Shown here piece by piece: positions 42,491-51,133 of a stretch of 64,000 nt of DNA. The position numbers and the translations under genes are program-made. The stretch is from JALYXV01 sp963791545 (GTDB lineage Bacteria; Actinomycetota; Acidimicrobiia; Acidimicrobiales; Palsa-688). How positions within the stretch are numbered: position 1 is the first letter of the stretch; every line of letters begins with the position of its first letter. The stretch spans positions 62,001-126,000 of the forward strand of contig CAWBSR010000001.1 of assembly GCA_963791545.1 (NCBI GenBank), in the 5' to 3' direction. The notes under the pieces are model-generated. The model made no database searches. It saw nothing but the letters and a program-made list of their open reading frames with translations, and had not been told where the DNA came from.

Positions 42491-42883
42491 CTAGGGCAAT
42501 TCGGCGAACGCGTCCTCCGCCTGCGCGGAGAGCTCCCGTGCGTAAACCCGGACCGTCTTGGCGGCCGCCTCCATCTCCCTCGCGATGGCCCGCATCCGTT
42601 TGACCGACCGGGGCACCTCCAAACGACCGAACCGGGCCAGTTCTCGGACCTCAGGCGCCCAGATGGCAACCGCGGCGTGCTCATCCTCCCGCCTGGCCAT
42701 CTCGACCGCCAACATCCGGTCAACTCTGGCGTAAGCGAGTCTCCTCGCTGCCGCGGAACGTACCTGTGGTGCTCTTCCGCCGTGGGCGTGACAAACCCGG
42801 CCGCCGACCATGGCGTAGTTCTTGCAAGGTTCGCCGTTGGTTCGCCGCGCTCGGCATGGGACGGCCGGTCGTTTACTGCTCAC
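42491..42883 (-). CDS. Small mobile-element protein with Cys/His HGG motif
   Basis: A 130-residue protein from GTG 42883. The N-terminus has CRARRTNGEPCKNYAMVGGRVCHAHGGRAPQVR, a C-x6-C-x10-C-x2-H pattern typical of small proteins encoded by actinophages and integrative elements, probably zinc-binding. The rest is a basic/acidic helix (RSVKRMRAIAREMEAAAKTVRVYARELSAQAEDAFAELP). It overlaps the preceding HTH gene by 4 bp. Role unknown; phage packaging or replication accessory is possible. Confidence 0.65.
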   Translation of the reverse strand: MSSKRPAVPCRARRTNGEPCKNYAMVGGRVCHAHGGRAPQVRSAAARRLAYARVDRMLAVEMARREDEHAAVAIWAPEVRELARFGRLEVPRSVKRMRAIAREMEAAAKTVRVYARELSAQAEDAFAELP

Positions 42884-43212
42884 GACCCCGACTCCATAGG
42901 TAGAGGACCGACCCACGGCTCCATGGGGTCGTCCTCGTCGTCGGGTGTCGAAATGGCGCCGCATATCGGGCAGTGGCTCGTCGAGGGTGTCTCCCGGAAC
43001 AGGCGGCCGACGTCTCGGCTCACGGTCGACTCGCTCACGTTGAGGGCGGTGGCGATGAGCCGGCCCGTACCGTATCGCCACCCGTAGCGGACTAACAGTT
43101 TCGCCACCTCGACTCGGCGCAGTGTGGCGCGCAGGGTCCTGACACTGTTGTGGCGCGCTCTTCCGCCCGCGGCGTGGAGCGGGTTCCCAGTGGCCCAACC
43201 TTGCGCGCTCAT
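42880..43212 (-). CDS. HTH domain protein of the first island
   Basis: A 110-residue protein with a helix-turn-helix in LIATALNVSESTVSRDVGRLFRET and a C-terminal CPIC half zinc-finger. Likely a regulator of element genes. It starts at ATG 43212 and overlaps the next gene (GTGA). Confidence 0.6.
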   Translation of the reverse strand: MSAQGWATGNPLHAAGGRARHNSVRTLRATLRRVEVAKLLVRYGWRYGTGRLIATALNVSESTVSRDVGRLFRETPSTSHCPICGAISTPDDEDDPMEPWVGPLPMESGS

Positions 43213-43689
43213 GTTCGGACACAGTTTGCACTCGTCGGGCGGGCGCCGCAGTCCAAGGGTAGGCGATCATCGGCGGCAGCCCAAGGGCTCGCGCGGGGAG
43301 GTCTTCCGACCGGCAAGCAGGTTCTCGCGCGTGTCGTTCCGACAAGCGCTCGTTGGGCGGCGACGGCAGGGGGCTCGCGCCCACATTGACCAGCAGGGGC
43401 GGCCTGCGTCTCCGCACCGATAGCCACACGCCGGCTCACCCATGGGTCGGCGCCTCCCGATGCGCGCCCGCGAGCGCACCATCCTGAGTGCTTGCTACAT
43501 GCTAACTGGGCCCTGTTATCGAGCTGTGGCGTGCGGTGTGACGTAAAATCGCAGGTGGGGAACACGAGTCTGCCACGGCGCTTGAGAGGCGTCATCTCTG
43601 GGGGCCTTGTTCGGTGACCGCATCGGCGACCCTCACACGCGCAGCGTTCGGGCCAAACGGCATGCCCGGCCAGGCGAGGGTCCCACGCA
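43213..43689. other. Mostly non-coding stretch, one possible small ORF
   Basis: Nothing convincing. A 71-codon minus-strand reading (43267-43482) contains ACGYRCGDAGRPCW, a Cys-rich segment that might be a small zinc-ribbon protein, but its start and conservation cannot be judged. Confidence 0.35.
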
Positions 43690-45525
43690 TCATTGCTGCA
43701 CCAATGAGTCGTCGGGCGCCTGAACGGCCAGAGTCGGGAGTCCTTCCTCGATTGCCCGTAACGCTTCCTGCTCGATCGCGTCGAGAGCGTCCGAAGATGG
43801 ACCCGTGGACCCATTGAGGGCTGTTTGGGAATAGTCGCTACGCGCGGGTGTATAGGAGAAGTTTCCCAAATCGGGGTCGAATGGGTCCACGGGTCCATCA
43901 CTTGCGACAGAAAGGGCCAGCCCCTTCCATCTCCACCGGCCCGATCGGTAGCGTTCGAAGCCCTTGTCGGTCAGCGTGGCCCCCAACTTTTTCTGGCTGA
44001 TCGCGTGCTCGCCGGATGCGTCGGCCCAGTTCCTGTAGCGGGAATACAAGGCGTCCGCGAACACCCACACCGCAGGCCCAGTCACGCACTCGTCTGCGAC
44101 GAACGCGGCAACGGTGTCCTCAGCGCTTCGGTACTCGGTGGTCGCGGCCCGGATGGCGTCGGGTTCGGTAAGCCCCCGTTCCTGCCAGCGGGCGCAGCCC
44201 ATGAGCGCCCAATTCAAGATGCCCGGCAGTTCGGCCCGCAGCCGGTCGGGCAGTTGCCGGTCCTTCTCGTCGTCGTCAATGGTGACGGTGAACGGGATCA
44301 GCTTGAGTCGGCGCCATATCGCCAGGTCGGTACCCCGGACGACAGGCCGATGGTTGGCCCCGATCCACAGTTTATGTGTCGGGGTAAAGCTGAAGTTGTT
44401 CTCGTACAGGCGCCGGGCCGTTACCGTGTCGGATCCGGTTAGGCGCTTGACGCCGGCCTCATCAAGTCGTTTGCCGTCTTGGACTTCAGTGGAGACGACG
44501 AAGCGGGCGCCGGCCAGGTCGGCGATGCCAGTCGGGTGGTGATCGCCGCGCACCATCAGTAGGTCGGCCTCGGCGGTGGTGGCGTAGTCGGCCATCAGAG
44601 CGCCGACCGCCTCGAGCAGTGTGCTCTTGCCGTTGGAGCCGGCACCCCACAGGAGGAAAAGCACTTGCTCGGTGGTCCGCCCAGTGAGCGAGTACCCGAC
44701 CGCACGCTGTACGTAGTCCCTCACGCCAGGATCGGGCAGGATTCGCGTCAGCATCGCCCACAAGGTCGGAGTGGTGGCTTGGGGGTCGAAGTGGGTGCCA
44801 GCCATCTTGGTCATCATGTCGGCGCGGTGATGTGCCCGGAGGCGACCGGTGCGGAGGTCGATGGTGCCGTTGTGGACGTTCAGGAGCCACGGGCTGGCGT
44901 CGAGTTGCTGGGCTTCTACGGGGACCCCGGCGGAGGTGCGGGCCAGCTTCACCATGGCCCCCAGGCGATTGACGTTCTCTGACTGCTCGGCCCACCTGAT
45001 CGCGGCCTTTCGTTCCGCCAGGTCGGTTTCAGTGAGAGCTTCGTCCCACAGTCCCTGGGCGACCACCTTGGCCATTTCCAAGACCCGCCCCTTCTGGTCG
45101 CGACGCCATCGGGTGCCGTCCCAGATCAGCCAGCAACCCCACTCGGTGACCCATCGCAGATCCTGACCGAACGCGGCGATCAGGCGGTTGGCGTTGCCAG
45201 CGTCAGTTCGCAATTTCCGAGTCGGGTCCGGGTGCGGCTGGTCATCGTCGTATGCACCATCAGCGACGAGGGCCTCTTGCGGGGGCCACACGGGGGGCAG
45301 GTCGGGCGGGCGGCACTGTCGGATGATCTCGATCTCGGCGGCCGTGATGTCGACATGGGCCGCCTTTCTGTCGAGACGAAAGAAGCCGTTGCTGCCGTTG
45401 GCTTGAATCAGCGAGCCGTCGAGATGGGCCGCCGCCCATACCTGGCCGTGGTCTTGGTATTCGCGCCACGCGACCGATCCGGGGCCAACAGCAAGCACCC
45501 CTTCCCTGCGGCTAGCCGCTAGCAT
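43690..45525 (-). CDS. D5/P4-type primase-helicase of a mobile element
   Basis: A 611-residue replication protein. The first ~100 residues are a variable N-terminus. The D5_N domain starts near 110 (NANRLIAAFGQDLRWVTEWGCWLIWDGTRWRRD) and is followed by an SF3 helicase. The helicase has Walker A at 294-302 (GAGSNGKST), DLLMVRG, ARFVVSTEVQDGKRLDEAGVKRLTGSDTVTARRLYEN (Walker B/sensor region) and HKLWIGANHRPVVRG. The C-terminus has a winged-helix stretch (ISQKKLGATLTDKGF). Such proteins start replication of satellite phages and integrative elements. No primase catalytic TOPRIM domain is obvious in the N-terminus, so priming may need a host enzyme. Confidence 0.88.
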   Translation of the reverse strand: MLAASRREGVLAVGPGSVAWREYQDHGQVWAAAHLDGSLIQANGSNGFFRLDRKAAHVDITAAEIEIIRQCRPPDLPPVWPPQEALVADGAYDDDQPHPDPTRKLRTDAGNANRLIAAFGQDLRWVTEWGCWLIWDGTRWRRDQKGRVLEMAKVVAQGLWDEALTETDLAERKAAIRWAEQSENVNRLGAMVKLARTSAGVPVEAQQLDASPWLLNVHNGTIDLRTGRLRAHHRADMMTKMAGTHFDPQATTPTLWAMLTRILPDPGVRDYVQRAVGYSLTGRTTEQVLFLLWGAGSNGKSTLLEAVGALMADYATTAEADLLMVRGDHHPTGIADLAGARFVVSTEVQDGKRLDEAGVKRLTGSDTVTARRLYENNFSFTPTHKLWIGANHRPVVRGTDLAIWRRLKLIPFTVTIDDDEKDRQLPDRLRAELPGILNWALMGCARWQERGLTEPDAIRAATTEYRSAEDTVAAFVADECVTGPAVWVFADALYSRYRNWADASGEHAISQKKLGATLTDKGFERYRSGRWRWKGLALSVASDGPVDPFDPDLGNFSYTPARSDYSQTALNGSTGPSSDALDAIEQEALRAIEEGLPTLAVQAPDDSLVQQ

Positions 45526-45609
45526 GGTTCACGCCGTCAGCGGTGGCGGCTATGGAAGTTGTGAAAGGGGAGCCGGCCTGCCCAGGCCGGCTCCACTCGC
45601 GTTCGGGGC

Positions 45610-45930
45610 TCATCGCTTCCGCCGAGCGATCGCTGACTTGAGCGCCATCCGGGTGAAATGAGCCTTCTTCGCAGCCTCGGCCCGCCGAGCACGCTCGGGT
45701 GTCGGCAATATCGAGTCAGGGTCGACCTGGCGCTCCCAGTAGAGATCCTGACCGGGGCCGAGGGCCCTAGCCGCAGACGTTCCTTCGAATCCGTCGCATC
45801 GGGCGGCCTTCGACAATCCACCAAGACGCGAACGCAGGACACGCTCGGATGGGGTGAGGGTTGACAACGGGACAGCCTCCTCCACGCCGCCGAGCGCTCC
45901 GAGGAGCACCACGGTCAGCCGAAGGGGCAT
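45610..45930 (-). CDS. Small conserved protein of actinobacterial integrative elements
   Basis: About 106 residues from ATG 45930, or fewer from GTG 45885. The body reads LTPSERVLRSRLGGLSKAARCDG and ends WERQVDPDSILPTPERARRAEAAKKAHFTRMALKSAIARRKR. From memory this is a common small protein beside primase and integrase genes in actinobacterial elements. It is highly basic and may bind DNA. Function not known. Confidence 0.65.
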   Translation of the reverse strand: MPLRLTVVLLGALGGVEEAVPLSTLTPSERVLRSRLGGLSKAARCDGFEGTSAARALGPGQDLYWERQVDPDSILPTPERARRAEAAKKAHFTRMALKSAIARRKR

Positions 45931-45990
45931 CCCGGATGCCGAAGGTGGCATCCGCCCGTCAGGTTGACTTCCTGAACCAGAATACAAGAT

Positions 45991-46386
45991 GTGGAACTAC
46001 GTTCGTGGGATGCCTTGTACCTGACCGTCCGTTGCGCTCGGTGCGCCGAAAGGTGGCCCGGGTCCAGGCCGACCGCGATTCTCAGCGCTACTGTCGCCGG
46101 GACCGTCGTGATGGTGGACGCCATCACCCGTCCCGCGGGTCCGAAGGGGGCGCTGTCGTGGTTGGAAGCCGAGACCCCCCAGTACCTCCGGTCTCGCGTC
46201 GCCAACGTCGCACCAGAGACGATAGGCGCAACCGGAACCATCGTGGCTAGGTGTCGTAAGTGCAAGGCTGCGGCCGCCGTCAACGGGGACAGGTTGAACC
46301 GTGAGATCTTGGCCGCTGCGGCCAGCGGGCGGCAGGATCTCTACATTGCCCCCGACGGCCGCCTCTCGACCTCTGTGCAGGGTTAG
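45991..46386 (+). CDS. Small double-CxxC zinc-ribbon-like protein
   Basis: A 131-residue protein with CARC near the N-terminus and CRKC at about residue 89, a possible zinc ribbon. GTG 45991 is used; a later start before TVRCARC is possible. It is divergent from the small basic protein gene, convergent with the integrase, and overlaps the integrase stop by 4 bp. Function unknown. Confidence 0.55.
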   Translation: MELRSWDALYLTVRCARCAERWPGSRPTAILSATVAGTVVMVDAITRPAGPKGALSWLEAETPQYLRSRVANVAPETIGATGTIVARCRKCKAAAAVNGDRLNREILAAAASGRQDLYIAPDGRLSTSVQG

Positions 46387-47345
46387 AGACGGTCGCTGAG
46401 CGCCATGCGGCGGTGAGCATCCCGTGCCCGTTCAGCCGCTGCTGACGCCCCATACCGCGTGAGCATCTGCCGGGACTTCCAGCCCATCAGCATCATCAAG
46501 TCGGATTCGCCCCCACCCTCGGCCAGCCAACGGTGGGCGTTGCTGTGCCGGAACTGGTGGGGGTAAACGTGGCCGATCCCCGCCGTAGTGCCGCGGCGTT
46601 CCAGCATCTGGCGGAGTCCGGAGTCGGTGAGCCTCCCTTTGGTGCCGAGCCACAGCCATTTGGCCTCGGCGTCGGCGTGGCGAGCCCGGAGCCTCATATA
46701 CCTGTCGACCGCAGCGCCGCTCTTCTTACCGTAGGGGACGGCCCGGGGCCGCCGACCCTTGCCGACCACGAAGAGCACCTGGGCGTCCCGGTCGACGTCG
46801 GCGACGGTGAGGTTGGTGAGCTCGGAGCACCGCACCCCGCAGTCGATCAAAAGTCGGAGCAAGGCCTCGTCGCGGGCGCAGACCAACTGGTGCCGCCGCC
46901 AGACAGGGTCGCGTGTTCCCTCAGGGCGCTTGCCGGGTTCGCACGCCTTCAGCAGCTTCGTCAGGTGCGCATCGGAGATGACCGGCACCGGCGACTCCGG
47001 CACCCGGGGCGGCTTCATCCGGGCGAAGGGGTTGTCGCGGATCTCGCCCTCTTCGACCAGCCACCGGAAGAATTGGGCGAGGGCCCGGTAGCGCTGCGAC
47101 GCCGTGGCCGGTTTGAAGCGGGCCAGTTGGTCGGCGGTGAACGCCTCGAGGTGCTCCCGGCCCACCTTCTCCGCCGCGGTGGGCATGCCCTGGTCCCGAA
47201 GGAACGCGATCAGCCGGCGGGCGGCGCCGCCGTAGATCTCGACGGTCCGGTCCGACTTGTTGGCCGCCCGGAGGCTGCGCTCGAAGTCCCCGACGAGGGT
47301 TGAGAGGTCGCCCAGTACGCTGGGTGTCGTGGTGTCGACGGTCAT
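46383..47345 (-). CDS. Tyrosine recombinase (integrase) of the first island
   Basis: A 320-residue phage-type integrase. An N-terminal SAM-like core-binding domain (FERSLRAANKSDRTVEIYGGAARRLIAFL) precedes the catalytic domain, with Arg in DCGVRCSELTNL, the beta-hairpin Lys in VVGKGRRPRAVPYGKK, HxxR in YPHQFRHSNAHRWL, Trp in the His/Trp position (LMGWKSRQML) and the nucleophile Tyr in LTRYGAS. ATG 47345 is used because the upstream extension is not family-like. The gene lies 148 bp left of the intact tRNA-Thr, as expected for an integrase beside its attachment site. Confidence 0.9.
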   Translation of the reverse strand: MTVDTTTPSVLGDLSTLVGDFERSLRAANKSDRTVEIYGGAARRLIAFLRDQGMPTAAEKVGREHLEAFTADQLARFKPATASQRYRALAQFFRWLVEEGEIRDNPFARMKPPRVPESPVPVISDAHLTKLLKACEPGKRPEGTRDPVWRRHQLVCARDEALLRLLIDCGVRCSELTNLTVADVDRDAQVLFVVGKGRRPRAVPYGKKSGAAVDRYMRLRARHADAEAKWLWLGTKGRLTDSGLRQMLERRGTTAGIGHVYPHQFRHSNAHRWLAEGGGESDLMMLMGWKSRQMLTRYGASAAAERARDAHRRMALSDRL

Positions 47346-47493
47346 GGGATTCGTCCGTTTCCGTGGCCGTTGGGCCACCTCCAGCAGGGTCCTAGCCGGC
47401 CCTGCTGGAACTAAGATTATCATCTGTTGCAGCGCTGTGCAAGGAGTAGCCCTCCGGTCCTGACAGTAAAGTCCCATGTCACAGCCATATTTT

Positions 47494-47568
47494 GCCCGAG
47501 TAGCTCAGTTCGGCCAGAGCAGGCGCCTTGTAAGCGTCAGGTCGTGGGTTCGAGTCCCACCTCGGGCT
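47494..47568 (+). tRNA. tRNA-Thr(TGT), intact, shared attachment site
   Basis: A 75-nt cloverleaf: acceptor GCCCGAG/CTCGGGC with T discriminator, D stem GCTC/GAGC, anticodon stem GGCGC/GCGTC with loop CTTGTAA (anticodon TGT), and T arm GTGGG-TTCGAGT-CCCAC. No encoded CCA. The 22-bp segment 47516-47537 repeats at 35271-35292. Its D loop differs from that of the left copy, so the 5' half seems to have come with the inserted element. Confidence 0.93.
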
Positions 47569-47570
47569 CG

Positions 47571-47606
47571 CGAAACCCCTGCTCAGAAGGGGTGCGCACC
47601 GTTTCG
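47571..47606 (+). other. Hairpin just after tRNA-Thr
   Basis: Nested inverted repeats: CGAAAC/GTTTCG outside and ACCCCT/AGGGGT inside. No T-run follows, so it may be a processing/termination structure or an integrase arm region of the second island. Confidence 0.45.
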
Positions 47607-47814
47607 GCGAGCCCGGCGAAGCCCCTGCGGTGCCACCCCGTTGCCACTGGCCGACATTTCCGGACTCTCGGGGACGAGTCGGAATCGTGACTGGCATGAG
47701 TGCCCTTCGCCGGCCCCGGGACCGAGTGAGGTCATCGCCGCCCTCCGCGGCTCCGTCCAGGCCATCCGCTCCGAGCTGGACGCCACCGAGGCAGCCCTCG
47801 CCGACCTTGGCGCC

Positions 47815-48003
47815 GTGTCTCAAAACTCCGAGTCGGCCACCCTGCTCACCGTCGCCGAAGCAGCCCAGGTGCTGCGGGCATCGAGATCACGAATCTTCGA
47901 GCTGCTCGCCTCGGGAGAGCTGGCCGGCGTCAAGATCGGCCGCAGCCGGCTCGTCCCCCGCGCCTCGATCGAGGCCTACCTGGCCCGGCTGGTCGCCCGA
48001 TGA
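47815..48003 (+). CDS. Excisionase-type HTH protein
   Basis: A MerR/excisionase-family DNA-binding domain (LLTVAEAAQVLRASRSRIFELLASGELAGVKIGRSRLVPRASIEAYLARL), usual for Xis partners of tyrosine integrases. GTG 47815 gives 62 residues. About 30 protein-like helical codons lie upstream in frame without ATG, GTG or TTG, so the real start may be a non-canonical codon further left. The stop overlaps the integrase ATG by 4 bp. Confidence 0.75.
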   Translation: MSQNSESATLLTVAEAAQVLRASRSRIFELLASGELAGVKIGRSRLVPRASIEAYLARLVAR

Positions 48004-49250
48004 CCAAGGCCGCCAACGGGCGTTCGTCCATTTACAAGGACGCCTCAGGGACCTGGCACGGCTACGTGTCGTTTCCCGACGCCCACGACGGCAGAAGGGT
48101 GCGGCGCCACGTCCAGGACCAGACCAAGGCCGCCGTGGCCGCCAAGGTCAAAGCCCTGGAGGAGATGCGCGCCGGGGGGCTGATCGGCGGCCCGGGCATC
48201 ACCGTGGCCCACTGGCTTCGGTCGTGGATGGCAGGCCAGGAGGTCGCGGTACGGCCCAACACCGTGAAGGGGTACCGCACCGACGTGCGGTGGATCGTGC
48301 GGGCCTGTGGGCCGATACGCCTCGACCGGCTCGGCCCGCAGCATATAGAGAAGGTGTGGCGCCTCATGCTCGACGAAGGCCTGTCTGCCGGGTCGGTGGC
48401 GCACTGCCGGCGCACGCTCAACGCCGCCCTCACCGTCGCCACCACCCGGGGCCTGCTGGCCCGCAACCCCGTCGCCCTGGCCGCCAGCCCGCGCTGGGAG
48501 CCCCCCGAGGTGGTCCCCCTCAGCGCCGACGAGGCCAAGCGGGTGCTCCATGAGGCCAAGACCCGACGCAACGCGGCCCGCTGGTCGGTGGCTCTCGCCC
48601 TCGGAGTACGCCAAGGCGAGGCTCTCGGACTGTGCTGGGACGCCGTCGACTTGGACCAGGCCACCCTCGCCGTTCGCCGCCAGCTCCAGCGCCGGCCGTG
48701 GCGGCACGGCTGCGCCCCCCGAGACGCCGAGCCCACCTGCGGCGCCCGGGCCGCGTCGTGCCCGCGGCGCAGCGGGGGCGGCCAGCACCTCGTCGAGGTC
48801 AAGTCCTCGGCCGGGCGGCGCACCATCGTGCTGCCCGACCCGCTCGTCGCCCAGCTTCGCGAGCACCAGGGCGCCCAGGCCCGGGAACGGCTGGCGGCCG
48901 GGTCGCATTGGGCCGACTGGGGCTTGGTGTTCGCCCAGCCCGACGGGATGCCCCTCGACCAGAAGGCCGACTGGCGGGCCTGGAAGGCGCTGCTGGCGGC
49001 GGCCGGATTGCCTGACGCCCGACTGCACGACGCCCGCCACACCGCTGCCACCCTCCTGCTCGTGCAAGGGGTGTCGGCCACCGTGGCGATGCAGTTGCTG
49101 GGCCACAGCGACCCCCGGGTGACCCGCCGCTACCAGCATGTCGTCGACGTTCTGCGCCGTGACGCCGCGCAACGAGTCGGGGCAGCTCTGTGGGACCCGG
49201 CGCCGGCAACGAAGATGCGGCGCTCGAAGCGACTGGGTGACACGGCGTGA
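48000..49250 (+). CDS. Tyrosine recombinase (integrase) of the second island
   Basis: A 416-residue integrase with an AP2-like arm-binding N-terminus (SSIYKDASGTWHGYVSF), core-binding domain (TVAHWLRSWMAGQEVAVRPNTVKGYRTDVRWI) and a catalytic domain with Arg in LGVRQGEALGL, HxxR in LHDARHTAATLLL, His in LLGHSDPRVTRRYQHV and the nucleophile Tyr in RRYQH. A Cys-containing insertion (HGCAPRDAEPTCGARAASC) between the first Arg and the Lys region is common in actinobacterial integrases. It runs away from the tRNA-Thr 3' end, the arrangement of a second element using the same tRNA. Confidence 0.92.
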   Translation: MTKAANGRSSIYKDASGTWHGYVSFPDAHDGRRVRRHVQDQTKAAVAAKVKALEEMRAGGLIGGPGITVAHWLRSWMAGQEVAVRPNTVKGYRTDVRWIVRACGPIRLDRLGPQHIEKVWRLMLDEGLSAGSVAHCRRTLNAALTVATTRGLLARNPVALAASPRWEPPEVVPLSADEAKRVLHEAKTRRNAARWSVALALGVRQGEALGLCWDAVDLDQATLAVRRQLQRRPWRHGCAPRDAEPTCGARAASCPRRSGGGQHLVEVKSSAGRRTIVLPDPLVAQLREHQGAQARERLAAGSHWADWGLVFAQPDGMPLDQKADWRAWKALLAAAGLPDARLHDARHTAATLLLVQGVSATVAMQLLGHSDPRVTRRYQHVVDVLRRDAAQRVGAALWDPAPATKMRRSKRLGDTA

Positions 49251-49370
49251 CGGTCCGCCCGCATGCGACTCGGCGGAATCGAGACGAGGCATGCCCTGTT
49301 TCTCGCACCCCGAGGTGACCTCCGTGACCCACGCCGACCCGATCAATCACGCCTGCTCAAGCCGCATCCG

Positions 49371-49688
49371 ATGAGCGCCCCCGTCGGATGGTGCGACGAC
49401 CCGCACGAGGAGGTGCACCGCATCGTGGACATCCACCCTGTCCGTGGAGCCGGCTGGGTGGTGCTCGTCCAGCAGTCGGTCAGCGACCGCCACCAGATCA
49501 TCGCTCTCTCGACCGCCGCCGAAGGCGCCCCCATCGAGATCCTCGACTGCACCACCGACGACGTACCGCATCCTTCCGAGGAGTGGGGCTTGGCCTCCGA
49601 CAGGGTCGCCGACATGATCGCCCACGCCGTCTGGCACGCCGCTACCGGCACCCCGCCCAACCATTGCCCGGAGACACACGATGGCTGA
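49371..49688 (+). CDS. Hypothetical protein of the second island
   Basis: A 105-residue acidic protein (MSAPVGWCDDPHEEVHRIVD ... GWVVLVQQSVSDRHQIIALSTAAEGAPIEIL ... RVADMIAHAVWHAATG). It looks like a small alpha/beta domain and has no recognised family. The start ATG 49371 is the first in a protein-like stretch. It overlaps the HD-domain gene by 8 bp, so the two are probably co-translated. Confidence 0.55.
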   Translation: MSAPVGWCDDPHEEVHRIVDIHPVRGAGWVVLVQQSVSDRHQIIALSTAAEGAPIEILDCTTDDVPHPSEEWGLASDRVADMIAHAVWHAATGTPPNHCPETHDG

Positions 49689-50805
49689 CGCCGCGCCCGG
49701 ATCACGCCACGCCGCCTGGCTGGCCTCCGGAGCCCACCCCGGGCGCCTCGTGCCCGGCCATGACGCCGCCACCCCCCACGAAGGGGGCTGGCAGGTCCCG
49801 CTGCGCCCCTGCCCCGGCGACCACCGGCCCGACATCCAGATTATCGAGGAGTCGCCGCACCTGGCCCGGCTCAACGAGGTCAAGCAAGCCTTCCTATTCC
49901 CCATTGCCGGCCAACGGACCCGGCGCGACCACTGCGTCGAGGTGGCCCAGATCGCCAAGGCGATCGCAGAGGCCCTCGGGCTGGACGCTGACCTCGCTTG
50001 GGCTGGCGGGCTTGGCCATGACTGCGGCCACGCCCCCGGGGGCCATGCGGGGGAAGACGCCCTCTCCTTCTATCTGGACGGCGGTTTCGACCATGCCACC
50101 TGGGGCGCCGACGTGACCCTGGCCGGCAGCGGCCTGTCCGCCGAGTGCCTCGACACCATCCGCAACCACTCGTGGTCACACGACAGCCCCAGAACCGCCG
50201 AGGGCCAGCTCGTCGGGCTGGCCGATCGCATCGCTTACGTGACCCACGACCCCGAGGACGCCATCACCCTGGGGCTGGCCTGGCGCACCCCGGCCGAGGC
50301 TGCGCCCCTCGGGGCCACGCCCGCCCAGTGGCGAGCCGCCCTGATCGCCGACGCGATCGACACCTCCGCCCGGGCACGGGCGGTGTCCCTCTCCCTGGGC
50401 GCCTCCGAGGCGGTGAAAGCCCTGCGGGCCGAGTGCAACCGCATCATCTACCAGCGCCCGGCCAGCGTCGCCGAGAACGCGGCGATGGTCGAGGTGGTGC
50501 GCTGGCTCATGGAGCACCCCGCCTACCGTGACGACCCGGGCGGCCCGGAGCGGCTCCGTCATGTGGCCGGGCTGACCGACCGTGAGGCGTGCGACGAGGC
50601 ACTCGACCTTGACTTCCGGGCCGAGCGGTTGCCGCTGACGACCGCCCAATCGGCGGGCACAGTTGGCCATCATGCGGCCGCTGGAGCAAGGCTTGATGCG
50701 CCGAATCCGCCGAGTTCTGGCGTAACGCCTACTAAACGCCTGCCACCACTAGGCCGAGAGTCCGGGCGGCTTGGGCTTGGCGGACGTCAAAGGTCAAGAA
50801 GGTGA
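49681..50805 (+). CDS. HD-domain dGTPase-like nucleotide triphosphohydrolase
   Basis: A 374-residue metal-dependent phosphohydrolase. The core RTRRDHCVEVAQIAKAIAEALGLDADLAWAGGLGHDCGHAPGGHAGEDAL has the dGTPase layout with metal ligands H84, H113-D114 and, later, D182 in LADRIAYVTHDPEDA; H163 in RNHSW fits the phosphate site. The usual N-terminal allosteric region is short or absent, as in Deoxyguanosinetriphosphate triphosphohydrolase-like proteins. In a mobile element, a dNTP-depleting enzyme could act as an anti-phage defence; this is inference. The last ~35 residues read antisense through the PIN toxin end and look non-native. Confidence 0.8.
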   Translation: MADAAPGSRHAAWLASGAHPGRLVPGHDAATPHEGGWQVPLRPCPGDHRPDIQIIEESPHLARLNEVKQAFLFPIAGQRTRRDHCVEVAQIAKAIAEALGLDADLAWAGGLGHDCGHAPGGHAGEDALSFYLDGGFDHATWGADVTLAGSGLSAECLDTIRNHSWSHDSPRTAEGQLVGLADRIAYVTHDPEDAITLGLAWRTPAEAAPLGATPAQWRAALIADAIDTSARARAVSLSLGASEAVKALRAECNRIIYQRPASVAENAAMVEVVRWLMEHPAYRDDPGGPERLRHVAGLTDREACDEALDLDFRAERLPLTTAQSAGTVGHHAAAGARLDAPNPPSSGVTPTKRLPPLGRESGRLGLGGRQRSRR

Positions 50806-51133
50806 GGGCCGTCCCGAGGCGTCGAGCGGCTGCGAGGTGCAGAGCGTCCAGGGTTCGCACCCCGGTCTGCTCAGCGATAGTGGCGGCCAGCTCACAAGTC
50901 GATGCGTCCAGCTCGACCAATGCGAAGACACGCAGGTCGGCATTGAATGTCGCCCTGGCCGAAGCGGCCGCTACGGGGTCGAGCAGCCGGGCCAAGTTGC
51001 GTCTCACCTCGACGATGGTGTGGCGCCCTGTGACCAGCGACTCGTCGCCAGCCAGAAGCGCTTCGGCGCGATCAGAGTCCGCCTCGTCGATGTAGCGTTT
51101 CAACAAGGCGCTGGAGTCGGCATACAGGGTCAT
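50732..51133 (-). CDS. PIN-domain toxin (VapC type)
   Basis: A 133-residue RNase with PIN acidic residues: D6 in LYADSSALLKRY, E about 42 in TIVEVRRNLARL, D about 94 in RTLDALHLAAA and D about 115 in FLTFDVRQAQAA. Cleaves RNA (often tRNA or rRNA) when its antitoxin is lost. ATG 51133 overlaps the antitoxin stop by 4 bp, the usual antitoxin-first layout. Its 3' end overlaps the convergent HD gene by 74 bp. Confidence 0.88.
   Translation of the reverse strand: MTLYADSSALLKRYIDEADSDRAEALLAGDESLVTGRHTIVEVRRNLARLLDPVAAASARATFNADLRVFALVELDASTCELAATIAEQTGVRTLDALHLAAARRLGTALTFLTFDVRQAQAARTLGLVVAGV

Noticed and set aside
47476..47814. Continuous reading frame through the tRNA gene into the excisionase
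   Set aside because: It would translate the tRNA-Thr; the conserved protein begins after it.
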